DNA of 64,000 bases from Alishewanella longhuensis (GTDB lineage: Bacteria; Pseudomonadota; Gammaproteobacteria; Enterobacterales; Alteromonadaceae), in assembly GCF_014653435.1 (NCBI RefSeq), contig NZ_BNAO01000001.1, forward strand, positions 124,001 through 188,000, written 5' to 3'. Below the pieces are notes generated by a model that saw nothing but the letters and a program-made list of their open reading frames with translations, had not been told where the DNA came from and searched no databases. Numbering within the stretch: position 1 is the stretch's first letter; each line of letters begins with the position of its first letter. The position numbers were made by a program, and so were the translations under genes. Of this stretch, positions 26,838-35,151 are shown piece after piece.

Positions 26838-28292
26838 ATGCCCTGCCAGCCGTTAACAGCAGAAATAACGCCAGACATTTATCAACGCGCACGCTTAAGT
26901 CGCGATGCACGCTTTGATGGTCGTTTTTTTGTGGCAGTTACCAGCACCGGCATTTTTTGTCGTAATATTTGCCCGGCACCTGCCCCGAAAGAGCAAAATG
27001 TGCAGTATTACCCTTCAGCCGTCAGTGCGCTGGCCGCAGGTTTTCGCCCTTGCTTACGCTGCCGACCAGATAGCGCGCCGGGTTCCCCCGCCTGGCGAGG
27101 CACTGATGCGACGGTAAAACGTGCGTTAAGCTTGATCGAGCAGGGGGCGTTACAGCAAGCTGGCTTGCCGCAATTAGCTGCGCGGTTGGGGGTGTCCGAG
27201 CGCTACTTACGCCAGTTATTTAGCGCAGAACTAGGCATAGCGCCAAAACGCTATGCGCTATTACAACAACTATTGCTGGCGAAACAATTATTACAAAGCA
27301 GCGCCTTGCCCATTAGCAGTGTGGCGCTGGCTAGCGGTTTTCAAAGCATTCGCAGCTTTAATGCGCAGTGTAAAACGGTGTTAAAGCTCACTCCCGGCGA
27401 GATCCGTAAGCGACAACAGGCACCGTCATCTGCCATTGAGCTGTACCTTTGCTACCGGCCACCTTATGCCTGGCAGCCACTGCGGGATTTTTTACGGCAA
27501 CGGCAAATACCTGAATTAGAATGGAGTGGTGAGGATTACTATGGTCGCACCTTTCGTTATCAGCAGGCGGTAGGCACCTTTACGTTGTACCATCAGCCGC
27601 AGCAGTATCGTTTTCGGCTCGAACTGCAACTTGATAAGCTCGCTATGCTACAGCCGGTATTACAAAATATTCGCCGTATTTTCGACTTGGATGTGGATAT
27701 CACTCAGGTTGAGCAAGATTTAGCGCCGCAGCTTGCGCAACTAAGCAGTACGGTGACCGGGCTGCGCTTACCCGGGCTCTGGGATCCGTTTGAAGCGGGT
27801 GTCAGGGCTATTCTTGGGCAGCAGGTTACGGTTAGAGCCGCACATCAGCTAGTGCAGCAACTGGTGCAGCAATTAGGCGATCAGGTTGCCGGACAGCGCT
27901 TGTTTCCTACACCGCAGGCTATTGCCGACAGTGAGCTGACGTTTTTAAAGATGCCGCAGGCACGGCGCGATACCTTGCGCGGTTTTAGCCGGCATATGCA
28001 GCATAGTAAGGCGTTGGAGGATATTAGCGCCTGGCAAGCCTTAAAAGGCATAGGTCCCTGGACCTGTCAGTACGCCCGTATGCGCGGCCTGAGTGATCCT
28101 GATATTTGGCTGGCGGGTGATGCCGGCGTGAAAAATGCGTTAAAGCACGGGGCTATCAGTTTTAGCGCAGAGGCTGGCCGACCGTGGCGCAGCTATTTAA
28201 CTTTGCAGCTGTGGCAGTTATTGGCCGCTACGGCTAAGCCAACGGCGCCGCAGACAAGCGCTGCTCAAAGCAATTTACTGGAGAATCACTGA
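26838..28292 (+). CDS. Ada-type regulator / AlkA DNA-3-methyladenine glycosylase fusion
   Basis: ATG 26838 follows AGGAG by six bases and gives 484 aa. From the N-terminus: an Ada metal-binding domain whose four cysteines appear as FCRNIC and PCLRC (the first cysteine accepts methyl groups from phosphotriesters in Ada); an AraC-type helix-turn-helix (about 90-190); an AlkA N-terminal domain; and a HhH-GPD glycosylase domain with LKGIGPWT and the catalytic aspartate region in WLAGDAGVKNAL. It excises alkylated bases and probably activates its own operon on methylation damage. The next gene, ogt, overlaps by one base. This fusion is known in other bacteria. Confidence 0.93.
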   Translation: MPCQPLTAEITPDIYQRARLSRDARFDGRFFVAVTSTGIFCRNICPAPAPKEQNVQYYPSAVSALAAGFRPCLRCRPDSAPGSPAWRGTDATVKRALSLIEQGALQQAGLPQLAARLGVSERYLRQLFSAELGIAPKRYALLQQLLLAKQLLQSSALPISSVALASGFQSIRSFNAQCKTVLKLTPGEIRKRQQAPSSAIELYLCYRPPYAWQPLRDFLRQRQIPELEWSGEDYYGRTFRYQQAVGTFTLYHQPQQYRFRLELQLDKLAMLQPVLQNIRRIFDLDVDITQVEQDLAPQLAQLSSTVTGLRLPGLWDPFEAGVRAILGQQVTVRAAHQLVQQLVQQLGDQVAGQRLFPTPQAIADSELTFLKMPQARRDTLRGFSRHMQHSKALEDISAWQALKGIGPWTCQYARMRGLSDPDIWLAGDAGVKNALKHGAISFSAEAGRPWRSYLTLQLWQLLAATAKPTAPQTSAAQSNLLENH

Positions 28293-28753
28293 TGCTTTAT
28301 TACGATTACCTGGCCAGTCCACTGGGATTAGTTGAAGTGACCGCCTCTGAGCAGGGGGTGGTCGCTGTCACTTTTTGCGATATGCCGCGCCAGCCAGTGC
28401 AGCCACAGCGACTTGTACAGGAAGCAAAACGACAACTTATCGCTTATTTTGCGCAAGAGCTTAGCGAATTCGACTTACCACTGGCCGCTACGGGTACGGT
28501 ATTTCAGCAGCAGGTTTGGCAGGCATTAACCACAGTCCCTTATGGTCAAACTGCCAGTTATGGGGATATTGCTAAAGCCATTAATAACCCTAAGGGTGTT
28601 CGGGCGGTAGGGCTGGCCAATGGCAAAAATCCGATTGCGATTATTGTGCCGTGCCATCGAATTATTGGGGCGAATGGTACCCTAACCGGTTATGCGGGGG
28701 GGCTGGATAAAAAAGCCTGGTTGCTGGCGCATGAAGGGGCTGCGTTTCGTTAG
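28292..28753 (+). CDS. ogt: methylated-DNA-protein-cysteine methyltransferase
   Basis: The 153-aa protein has the O6-alkylguanine transferase domain with the acceptor cysteine in IVPCHRIIG, the helix-turn-helix part VPYGQTASYGDIA and the terminal GYAGGLDKKAWLL. It removes alkyl groups from O6 of guanine in a suicide reaction. TGATG overlap with the Ada-AlkA gene makes a two-gene alkylation repair operon, which a single methylated Ada domain could switch on. Confidence 0.96.
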   Translation: MLYYDYLASPLGLVEVTASEQGVVAVTFCDMPRQPVQPQRLVQEAKRQLIAYFAQELSEFDLPLAATGTVFQQQVWQALTTVPYGQTASYGDIAKAINNPKGVRAVGLANGKNPIAIIVPCHRIIGANGTLTGYAGGLDKKAWLLAHEGAAFR

Positions 28754-28769
28754 TAATGGTGTAGTGCTT

Positions 28770-28817
28770 TAACCTCACTCGCGTTGTGATACGCGAATGA
28801 GGTTATAGTGTATTTTT
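28770..28817 (+). terminator. rho-independent terminator after the ogt operon
   Basis: A 15-bp stem with one mismatch (28770-28784 against 28791-28805) and a 6-nt loop is followed within seven bases by a run of six T (28812-28817). It terminates the plus-strand repair operon and may also serve the convergent permease gene. Confidence 0.75.
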
Positions 28818-28856
28818 TGCGGTTAAAGCGTTCTGCTACTGCATCCTTTTTACAGT

Positions 28857-30149
28857 TTACGCTGCCTTAGCCATCAGCCATTTTTGCGTTAGTTGCTTAG
28901 CCACAATTCGTACAATCAGCGCTACCAATAACAAGGCTGCGGCCAATTCCAGCCAGCCCGGTAATACCGAGTGCTGATGTTGCATGGCGCCTTGTACTGA
29001 GATATCAAAGTAGTTCAGCGCCACATCTAACAGCCAGCCAAAAAACACCGACATCACGATAACGCCAAATAAATACGCCCCCAGCGCGCGTTTGCCCAGT
29101 TCTTTATAGACCACGCTAATGGTGGCAATATTGGTGGCAGGGCCAGCTTGCATAAACACCAGCGCCGCGCCCGGCGATATCCCCATCAGCATTAGCGCTG
29201 CTGCTATCGGGGTTGATGCGGTAGCACAGACATACATGGGCACTGAAATTAACACCATTAACAGCATCATCCATATACTGCTGCCGTATTGCGCTAAGGC
29301 ATCCATTGGCACCAGCGTTTGTACTAAGGCCGCAAAAAATAAGCCGATTAACAACCACAGATAAAAATCGCTTAATAGCTTGCCCGTACTGTATGCCAGC
29401 CCGGCTTTGGCTTGCTGTAAAAAGCTGGGTTTGGTATTGGCAGCGGCTGCGGAGGTCTTGCTAGGGCAGCAGCTGGTTTTAGCGGCTGAAACTTCAACTT
29501 CAGCTTGCGCTTTACTCGGGCAGCAAGAGGCAGCTGCAGGCTCAGCTGGTGCTGTTATAGCCGTTTTACTTGGGCAGCAGCTGGTTTTAGTGGTTGTAAC
29601 GTCGACCTCAGCTTGCGTTTTACTCGGGCAGCAAGATGCTGCTACAGGCTCTGCTGGTGCCGTGATGCTAGTTTTGCTGGGGCAGCAGTTTTTGGCTGCG
29701 CCAGTTTCTGCGCTGTTCTGGCTGGTTTCGTTTGTTTTGGCCATAGTATTGTCTGTGCGGCCAACTAATAAGCCAGAGACAATAGCACTGCTAATGGCGG
29801 CAAGAGGGCGCACTATCGCCATTACCGGCCCCAGCAATACATAAGATACCGAGATGGAATCAACACCGGTTTCTGGCGTGGCGCTTAAAAACGCCACGGT
29901 AGCCCCTTTGCTGGCACCACCACGATGCAGTTGCATCGCTGCCGGAATCACGCCACAACTACACAAGGGTAAAGGGGCACCAAACAAAGCACCTTTAATC
30001 ACGGGTTTCACCCCATCGCCGCCTAGTTGTTTTTGCAGCCAGTCCATCGGGATCCAGGTTTTCATAATGGCCGCGACCAAAAGCCCCACCAATAACCAGG
30101 GCGCGGATAGCACAAAGAGTTGCCAGAAATTCTCAATAAAACTTAGCAT
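28857..30149 (-). CDS. Cu/Zn-type efflux permease (SO_0444/DUF318 family) with CCPSK repeat linker
   Basis: ATG 30149 has GGAG seven bases upstream and overlaps the MerR stop by 7 nt; the protein is 430 aa. It has two blocks of membrane helices (about 1-130 and 245-425) in the two-block permease pattern, with a C-x-C motif in PLPLCSCGV. Between them lies a cytosolic linker with five CCPSK motifs spaced exactly 18 residues apart, from residue 155 to 231. The linker probably binds thiophilic metal. The partner regulator is ZntR-like, so export of zinc, copper or a related ion is likely. Family is clear; which metal is inferred. Confidence 0.87.
   Translation of the reverse strand: MLSFIENFWQLFVLSAPWLLVGLLVAAIMKTWIPMDWLQKQLGGDGVKPVIKGALFGAPLPLCSCGVIPAAMQLHRGGASKGATVAFLSATPETGVDSISVSYVLLGPVMAIVRPLAAISSAIVSGLLVGRTDNTMAKTNETSQNSAETGAAKNCCPSKTSITAPAEPVAASCCPSKTQAEVDVTTTKTSCCPSKTAITAPAEPAAASCCPSKAQAEVEVSAAKTSCCPSKTSAAAANTKPSFLQQAKAGLAYSTGKLLSDFYLWLLIGLFFAALVQTLVPMDALAQYGSSIWMMLLMVLISVPMYVCATASTPIAAALMLMGISPGAALVFMQAGPATNIATISVVYKELGKRALGAYLFGVIVMSVFFGWLLDVALNYFDISVQGAMQHQHSVLPGWLELAAALLLVALIVRIVAKQLTQKWLMAKAA
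29457..29687 (-). repeat. tandem repeat encoding five CCPSK motifs
   Basis: Inside the efflux permease gene, CCPSK recurs five times at exact 54-bp (18-codon) steps. Spacers alternate between a TSITAPAEPVAAS type and a TQAEVDVTTTKTS type, so the real unit is 108 bp present twice plus a final CCPSK. This indicates expansion by duplication of a two-motif unit. Confidence 0.9.
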
Positions 30150-30592
30150 TTTGCGCACTCCTGTTTCGGAATATGTTGCTCTGCAAGCACAGGTTGTCCT
30201 TGCTCTAAGGCGGTAAGAATAGAGCACTCAGTAGCGCTAACACTGCCACCACAGCAAGCCTGATCCAGTTGCGCCAATGCTTGATAAAAGCGTTGTAGCT
30301 CACTGATTTGTTCAGCTATTTCAGTCATCTTGTGCTGCACCTTGTCTTTGACATCGCTGCATTGCCACTGGCTTTTATTATCTTCAATCTGTAGCAGCTC
30401 GCGAATTTGCTGCAGACTAAAGCCGACACTTTTTGCCCGTAGAATAAAGCTAAGACGCTGGTTATCTGCATGGCTATATAAGCGATAACCGCCTTCCGAT
30501 CGAGCACTGGGTGTTAATAACTGCTGCTTTTCATAAAAGCGGATGGTATCTACGCTGACCCCGTGCTGTTTTACTAAGTCGCCAATTTTCAT
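30143..30592 (-). CDS. MerR-family metal-responsive regulator, ZntR-like
   Basis: The 149-aa protein has an N-terminal MerR winged helix (MKIGDLVKQHGVSVDTIRFYEKQQLL), a dimerisation coiled coil and a C-terminal metal loop with CCGGSVSATECSIL, close to the zinc-binding loop of ZntR. Extra cysteines occur at C78 and in the last five residues (ECAKC). It should activate the promoter just upstream by untwisting its long spacer when metal is bound, driving itself and the efflux permease. Confidence 0.92.
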   Translation of the reverse strand: MKIGDLVKQHGVSVDTIRFYEKQQLLTPSARSEGGYRLYSHADNQRLSFILRAKSVGFSLQQIRELLQIEDNKSQWQCSDVKDKVQHKMTEIAEQISELQRFYQALAQLDQACCGGSVSATECSILTALEQGQPVLAEQHIPKQECAKC

Positions 30593-30615
30593 CAGAAAAC
30601 TCCTCTATTGCCCTT

Positions 30616-30647
30616 AGTATAAACCCTTGAGCTAACTCCAGAGTCAA
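30616..30647 (-). promoter_or_regulatory. MerR/ZntR-type promoter with 20-bp spacer
   Basis: On the minus strand TTGACT (complement of 30642-30647) and TATACT (complement of 30616-30621) are separated by 20 bp, the abnormally long spacing required by MerR-family activators. The sequence TTGACTCTGGAGTTAGCTC closely resembles the start of the zntA promoter. It precedes the MerR gene by about 24 nt. Confidence 0.85.
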
Positions 30648-30684
30648 GCAGCAAAGGCATTTTTAGGCAATCAAACAGAGATAA

Positions 30685-30710
30685 ATAAAAAAGCGGCGCT
30701 ATTGGCCGCT
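30685..30710 (-). terminator. rho-independent terminator of the DUF3012 gene
   Basis: Minus-strand stem AGCGGC (30705-30710) with GCCGCT (30692-30697) and a 7-nt loop is followed by a T-rich tract (complement of 30685-30691). It ends the small lipoprotein transcript before the MerR promoter. Confidence 0.7.
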
Positions 30711-30741
30711 ATCAGAGCAGGACTTAGAGGTGTTGCAAGGG

Positions 30742-30915
30742 TTAATCGTTAGTTTTAAACACGCAGTGTTTGGCGTAGTCTTTTACCTCATTGGCGGTCC
30801 AGTCACCTTTGGGTTTGGCGTCCATCGCTTTGCACCATTTCTCAGAGCCGACTTCCGGAGCGCAACCGGTCATTAGTGCTAAGGAGATTATTGCTAAAAC
30901 AGCTACTTTTTTCAT
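30742..30915 (-). CDS. small DUF3012 lipoprotein
   Basis: ATG 30915 has AGGAA five bases upstream; the product is 57 aa. It has a lipoprotein signal ending at Cys18 (L-M-T-G-C), then APEVGSEKWC, and a short helical tail with a second pair of cysteines (WC and HC). This matches the DUF3012 family of small gammaproteobacterial lipoproteins of unknown role. It stands alone with its own terminator at 30685-30710. Confidence 0.83.
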   Translation of the reverse strand: MKKVAVLAIISLALMTGCAPEVGSEKWCKAMDAKPKGDWTANEVKDYAKHCVFKTND

Positions 30916-31008
30916 AGTATTTCCTTGTTGTATTAGGGCGTGTTGTCGTTTGCTGATTATCTTTGCCGCTGGGTGGCTTGCATTCAGCAAGCGTCGCCAC
31001 CCCCGGGA

Positions 31009-31902
31009 TTACCCGATTTGCCATTGCCGTTTAAAGTCCTCTTTATAACGGCGTGATAAGCTTATTTTCGCAGCGGATTGCAAATGCACTTCACCATCAC
31101 CACTGCTTTGATATTGTACACTGACCACTTTATTCACATTAACCGCCAGGCTGCGGTGGATGCGGCAAAACCCTATTGGTGCCAGTTGCAGTATAGTCGC
31201 ACTCAGTGTGGCGCGCAGTGGATAAATACGGCCCTGACTATGTAAATTCACATAGTTGCCATTGGCTTCTAACCACTCTATATCTGTTGTGGCCAGCAAG
31301 AACTCTTTATCCAGTTTTTTCACCAGGTAATAATTTGGAGCTGGTTGCCGATCCTCTGTTAGGCTAGCCGGGATAGTGTTTTCAGCCTGATCGAGAGTAT
31401 GGGCTTCACCGGTTAACCGGGAATGAATAAATCGCGCGATATAAAAACAACAGAGAAAAAACACATAGGCCCAGGCATCTTTGCGATATTCGTAAAGAAA
31501 GTCTGCGGTAAGTGGCTCAAAGCCATAGTGGCCACCTAGCAAGTGATAAATGGGTTGGCGTAATACAATCATCGTAATGATATGCAGTAAGGCATACATC
31601 AGGGACGCCGCCAAATGGCAAAGCAGTTGCCGGCCAAATTGCGCTAACCGTAGCGGATAGCGGGTAAACCACCAAAACAGTAGTGGGCACCATAATAGGG
31701 TGCTCAGCGCGCTGCTGTATTCCCATAAAAACGGCTCCCATAGGGCGGTACCCGTTACGGCCGCGCGTTGTAAATCGGTCCAGGCTGAACTGGCGTTTAC
31801 CGTTGCGTTAATCAATAAAAATAGCGATAAGACTACATAGGCACAGGCAACAGGGTGTTGCCGTAACTTTGCCTCTAGTGTCACTTTGACGTTTTTCGTC
31901 AC
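31009..31902 (-). CDS. membrane-bound LytTR-family transcriptional regulator
   Basis: The 297-aa protein has four membrane helices in its first ~150 residues, then a linker and a C-terminal LytTR DNA-binding domain (about 195-295) containing TDIEWLEANGNYVNLHSQ and FCRIHRSLAVNVNKV. It lacks a receiver domain, so it is a one-component membrane regulator. It is divergent from the acyltransferase gene 132 nt away, which it probably controls. The signal sensed by the membrane part is unknown. Confidence 0.88.
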   Translation of the reverse strand: MTKNVKVTLEAKLRQHPVACAYVVLSLFLLINATVNASSAWTDLQRAAVTGTALWEPFLWEYSSALSTLLWCPLLFWWFTRYPLRLAQFGRQLLCHLAASLMYALLHIITMIVLRQPIYHLLGGHYGFEPLTADFLYEYRKDAWAYVFFLCCFYIARFIHSRLTGEAHTLDQAENTIPASLTEDRQPAPNYYLVKKLDKEFLLATTDIEWLEANGNYVNLHSQGRIYPLRATLSATILQLAPIGFCRIHRSLAVNVNKVVSVQYQSSGDGEVHLQSAAKISLSRRYKEDFKRQWQIG

Positions 31903-32034
31903 TGTTGTCCCACCTGTTATCCCTTATTTCCACCGTTTAGCTATCGCCAAATATCGCTATGGTAATGCGCTATGCATACTGATATCTAAACAACAGCAAG
32001 ACTGACAATGACTTAAATTATAACAGGATGCAAG

Positions 32035-33276
32035 ATGACTGACGCAGGGCAACTAGCAAGGCGCTATGAATTAGATTGGTTAAGAGTATTGGCGTTTGCG
32101 CTATTGATTTTTTACCACACGGGCATGTTGTATGTGGAGCGCTGGGGATTTCATTATAAAAGTCAGTATCTCAGCAGTACTTTGGAATATCTGATGTTAG
32201 CCTCCTCCCCCTGGCGGATGCTATTAATTTGGCTTATCTCGGGTTATGCCTTTGGTTCGGTATTGCGGCGGCTAAACCACTGGCGGCAATACAGTAAACT
32301 GGCGTTAACGCGTACCGTGGTGTTGCTATTGCCGTTAATGGTGGGTCTATGGCTTATTGTGCCGCCGCAATTATATGCGGAGATGGTACAAAAAGACGGC
32401 TTAACTCTAAGCTATTGGCAGTTCTATCAGGCGTTTTTTGATCTGTCTCATCCCCTTTTTAATGATTATCGGCGTGGCGTCTGGCCGCATGTTGATGTAA
32501 ATCATCTTTGGTATTTACGCTCGCTGTGGAAGTTTACCTTAGTCTTGCTGCTATTGGCCCCGTTGCTCTATTGGTCACCAGTACAGCAACGCCTTAGCCG
32601 TTTTTTTGCTTTGCCGCTGTGCTGGCAGTTGCTAGGCTGCTGCCTGTTTTTATTTATAAGCCGTTATTGGCTGGAAGGCGATGCCAGGCGTGATGTGCAA
32701 GGCTTTGGCTACTTTTTGTTGGGCGCCTTGCTGGTGGGGCAACCGCCCTTTTGGCAAAAGTTAGCCGAGGCGCGATCCTGGCTTGGTTGGGGGTGTTTCG
32801 GCAATTATCTGCTGCTGTGCGGTTTATATTATTTTTATACCCAACCGGCGCTGCTGCCCTCAGCGCTGCAACCCCTGCTGCAAATCTGCTTACTGGGCAG
32901 TTTTGTACTGCAAGCTGCGCTTATGGTGTGGTGGTTACTGGCGTTGGCCGAGCGCTATCTTAACAAGCCGCATCGTTATCTCAACGTTGCCAATAGGACG
33001 GTATTTCCTATTTATTTGGTGCATCAAAGTGCCATCATTATCGCGGCACTGTACTTAACGCCCTTTCAGCTGGGTGGTGCACTGGAGGCGGCATTAGTGT
33101 TGCTTTTCACGCTTGTCGCCTCAGTAGTGTTTGTCGGGGTGTTTTGGTATCTGCCTTGGTGCGCTGCTTTAGTGGGCTTAAAAACCACTCATGTTTTTAG
33201 CCAATGGCAGCAGCGTTTAGGGTATGCGCTGGGGCTTATTATTGTGACGCCTTTAGCGCTCACCTTGCTGTTATAG
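32035..33276 (+). CDS. acyltransferase-3 family membrane protein
   Basis: This 413-aa protein has about ten membrane helices. The start RYELDWLRVLAFALLIFYHTGML has the conserved histidine of acyltransferase-3 proteins (OafA/MdoC type), which add acyl groups to sugars or lipids in the envelope. RMLLIWLISGYAFG follows, and IYLVHQSAIII lies near the end. AGGATGCAAG precedes the ATG. It is divergent from the LytTR membrane regulator, a pairing that suggests regulated envelope glycan modification. Substrate unknown. Confidence 0.86.
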   Translation: MTDAGQLARRYELDWLRVLAFALLIFYHTGMLYVERWGFHYKSQYLSSTLEYLMLASSPWRMLLIWLISGYAFGSVLRRLNHWRQYSKLALTRTVVLLLPLMVGLWLIVPPQLYAEMVQKDGLTLSYWQFYQAFFDLSHPLFNDYRRGVWPHVDVNHLWYLRSLWKFTLVLLLLAPLLYWSPVQQRLSRFFALPLCWQLLGCCLFLFISRYWLEGDARRDVQGFGYFLLGALLVGQPPFWQKLAEARSWLGWGCFGNYLLLCGLYYFYTQPALLPSALQPLLQICLLGSFVLQAALMVWWLLALAERYLNKPHRYLNVANRTVFPIYLVHQSAIIIAALYLTPFQLGGALEAALVLLFTLVASVVFVGVFWYLPWCAALVGLKTTHVFSQWQQRLGYALGLIIVTPLALTLLL

Positions 33277-33357
33277 CGCAGCTAATGTCATTCAAGGTTA
33301 GGTTTTGGCTATTGACCCACTAAGTTTGGTTATTCAGCCAACCCATGATTGTAACTT

Positions 33358-33363
33358 TATAAT
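33358..33363 (+). promoter_or_regulatory. candidate -10 box for the LytS/LytR operon
   Basis: A perfect TATAAT at 33358-33363 lies 43 nt before the kinase start at 33406. No good -35 hexamer sits at 16-18 bp, so it may need an activator or use a weak -35. Confidence 0.4.
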
Positions 33364-33405
33364 GGCTGCGCTAGCGTAGCGACAACAGCACTAAAAAAAG
33401 TTTTT

Positions 33406-34398
33406 ATGACATTTAATCGTAAAGAAAAGCTCGTTATCTCTTTGTTGCTCGGATTTTTGTATCTTATTCCGGCAAGTTTGGAGTGGCTGCAGCACGCCGA
33501 TGGCCACTTGCCAATCATCGTAGTAAGTCTACCTATTTGGCTGGTATTTTTTTACATCGGGCCATTCTGGCTGTTCTACCTGTTGCAAAAAACGACCTTT
33601 GTCAGTGGTCTTAATGTTTTTATGCAAGGGGCCATTTATGTGATCATTATGTTCGCGGGGGCATACCTGGTAGGGGCGTTGCATGTGTTGGCTTTTCCAC
33701 ATTATCGATTTTCCGCGGCAGAGCAGTTGGCATCTGCAATATTGTGGGGGGTATTTATATTTTCTATGGCGCAAATGTATCTCTTATATTTACGTCTGGT
33801 GTTGGAGCAAAAGCTTCGAAAAGAAACTCAATGGCTGAACCTGACCAACAGGTTGAATCCTCACTTTCTGTTTAACTCTCTCAATACCATATCGGCATTA
33901 ATTTATACCTCGCCACAAAAAGCGGATGAAGTATTGCACAAGCTGGCTGATATTTTGCGTTATTCGGTTGAGCAACAAAACCAATGGGTGGCGCTTGAAG
34001 ACGAACTAACGATTTGTCGTACCTATTTAAGTATTGAACAGGCGCGCTTTACCGATAGCTTAATTATCAATTGGCAAATGGATAAAGCGTTAAATCCTGC
34101 TTTGTATAAAGTGCCTCCAATGTTATTACAGCCCCTGATTGAAAATGTCGTAAAGCATGTAAAAACCCGACCGATCGTGCTTGATATTACAATAGGCCTG
34201 AACGACCACTATCTGATTTTCTTGATACAGGACGACGGTAAAGGCTTTGCTGAGTCAGTGTTAAGCGAAAAAAAGCAGAACGGCCATGGGCTGGATATCG
34301 TTAAAAAACGTGTCGCTCTGGTCGGTGGTACCTTAGCACTTTATAACCAGGGAGGAGCAGTTTGCAAAATCAGCCTACCGATACACCACTGCGGGTGA
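33406..34398 (+). CDS. LytS-type sensor histidine kinase
   Basis: The 330-aa protein has about four membrane helices (to residue ~130), then the His_kinase domain characteristic of LytS/YehU: LTNRLNPHFLFNSLNTI with the phosphoacceptor histidine. A HATPase domain follows with PLIENVVKHV and GHGLDIVKKRV. It overlaps the following LytTR response regulator gene by 37 nt if the latter uses its TTG start. Its signal is unknown. The gene pair precedes an exported amidohydrolase. Confidence 0.92.
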   Translation: MTFNRKEKLVISLLLGFLYLIPASLEWLQHADGHLPIIVVSLPIWLVFFYIGPFWLFYLLQKTTFVSGLNVFMQGAIYVIIMFAGAYLVGALHVLAFPHYRFSAAEQLASAILWGVFIFSMAQMYLLYLRLVLEQKLRKETQWLNLTNRLNPHFLFNSLNTISALIYTSPQKADEVLHKLADILRYSVEQQNQWVALEDELTICRTYLSIEQARFTDSLIINWQMDKALNPALYKVPPMLLQPLIENVVKHVKTRPIVLDITIGLNDHYLIFLIQDDGKGFAESVLSEKKQNGHGLDIVKKRVALVGGTLALYNQGGAVCKISLPIHHCG

Positions 34399-35084
34399 TC
34401 ATTGTTGAAGACGAAGCGCCGGCAAGATTAAAGCTAAAAATGCAGTTACAGCAGCTTGCGGATATTTTGTTAATTGCCGAATGCGCCGATCCCGTTAAAG
34501 CGATTGAGACTATCAATGCACAGCAGCCAGATCTCGTTTTTTTGGATATTGAACTTGGGGAGTTATCTGGCTTTGATGTGCTTGAAGCGATCACGCCGCC
34601 TTGCCATATAATTTTTACCACCGCTTATAGCCACCATGCGGTGAAAGCGTTTGAAAAAAAAGCGCTTGATTATCTGTTAAAGCCATTTGACCTGAACCGT
34701 TTGCGCCAAGCCTTGTCACGTTTGGTGATACCTCATATCCCAAGTACAGCGCAGAGTGATACACAGCTGATCGCAAAAGTGGGAGACAAGATGCATATCT
34801 TACAAACATCAGATATTCATTTTGTGAGTTCAGTACAGGGTATCTCTGTGGCGCAGTGTCTTAAAAGAGATTATCACTTAGACACAAGCCTGGAGTCTCT
34901 GGCTCAGCAACTGCCGTTATCTTTCCTGCGAGTCCACCGTAACTGCATTGTCAATACCAGGCTTATCAGTCAAATAGAGAAGTGGCACAACGGGACTTTT
35001 TTACTTCGCTTCGAGAATATAGGCGGCACTGTCACAACAAGCCGACGTGGCGCTTTGGCAATAAAAAAGCACTTTAAGATCTAA
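34362..35084 (+). CDS. LytTR-type response regulator
   Basis: The probable start is TTG 34362, because GGAGGAG lies four bases upstream; a GTG at 34395 lacks a ribosome binding site. The 240-aa protein has a receiver domain (EDE pocket, phosphoacceptor Asp in LVFLDIELGEL, lysine in YLLKPF) and a LytTR DNA-binding domain with IHFVSSVQGIS and FLRVHRNCIVNTRLI. It should bind direct-repeat sites upstream of target genes. The amidohydrolase 67 nt downstream is the nearest candidate. Confidence 0.92.
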   Translation: MQNQPTDTPLRVIIVEDEAPARLKLKMQLQQLADILLIAECADPVKAIETINAQQPDLVFLDIELGELSGFDVLEAITPPCHIIFTTAYSHHAVKAFEKKALDYLLKPFDLNRLRQALSRLVIPHIPSTAQSDTQLIAKVGDKMHILQTSDIHFVSSVQGISVAQCLKRDYHLDTSLESLAQQLPLSFLRVHRNCIVNTRLISQIEKWHNGTFLLRFENIGGTVTTSRRGALAIKKHFKI

Positions 35085-35151
35085 ACCTTCAATAAATTTT
35101 TACACCATTAGCTTGGTGCGAGTTTGTACACCCCAAAAAAAGGAAATTTGT

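Noticed and set aside
29457-29687. CRISPR-like short repeats
   Set aside because: The repeats are in frame in a membrane protein and have no conserved DNA palindrome or unique spacers.
29380-29844. Plus-strand reading frames rich in Leu-Gly-Gln-Gln repeats
   Set aside because: They are antisense shadows of the CCPSK repeats in the permease gene.
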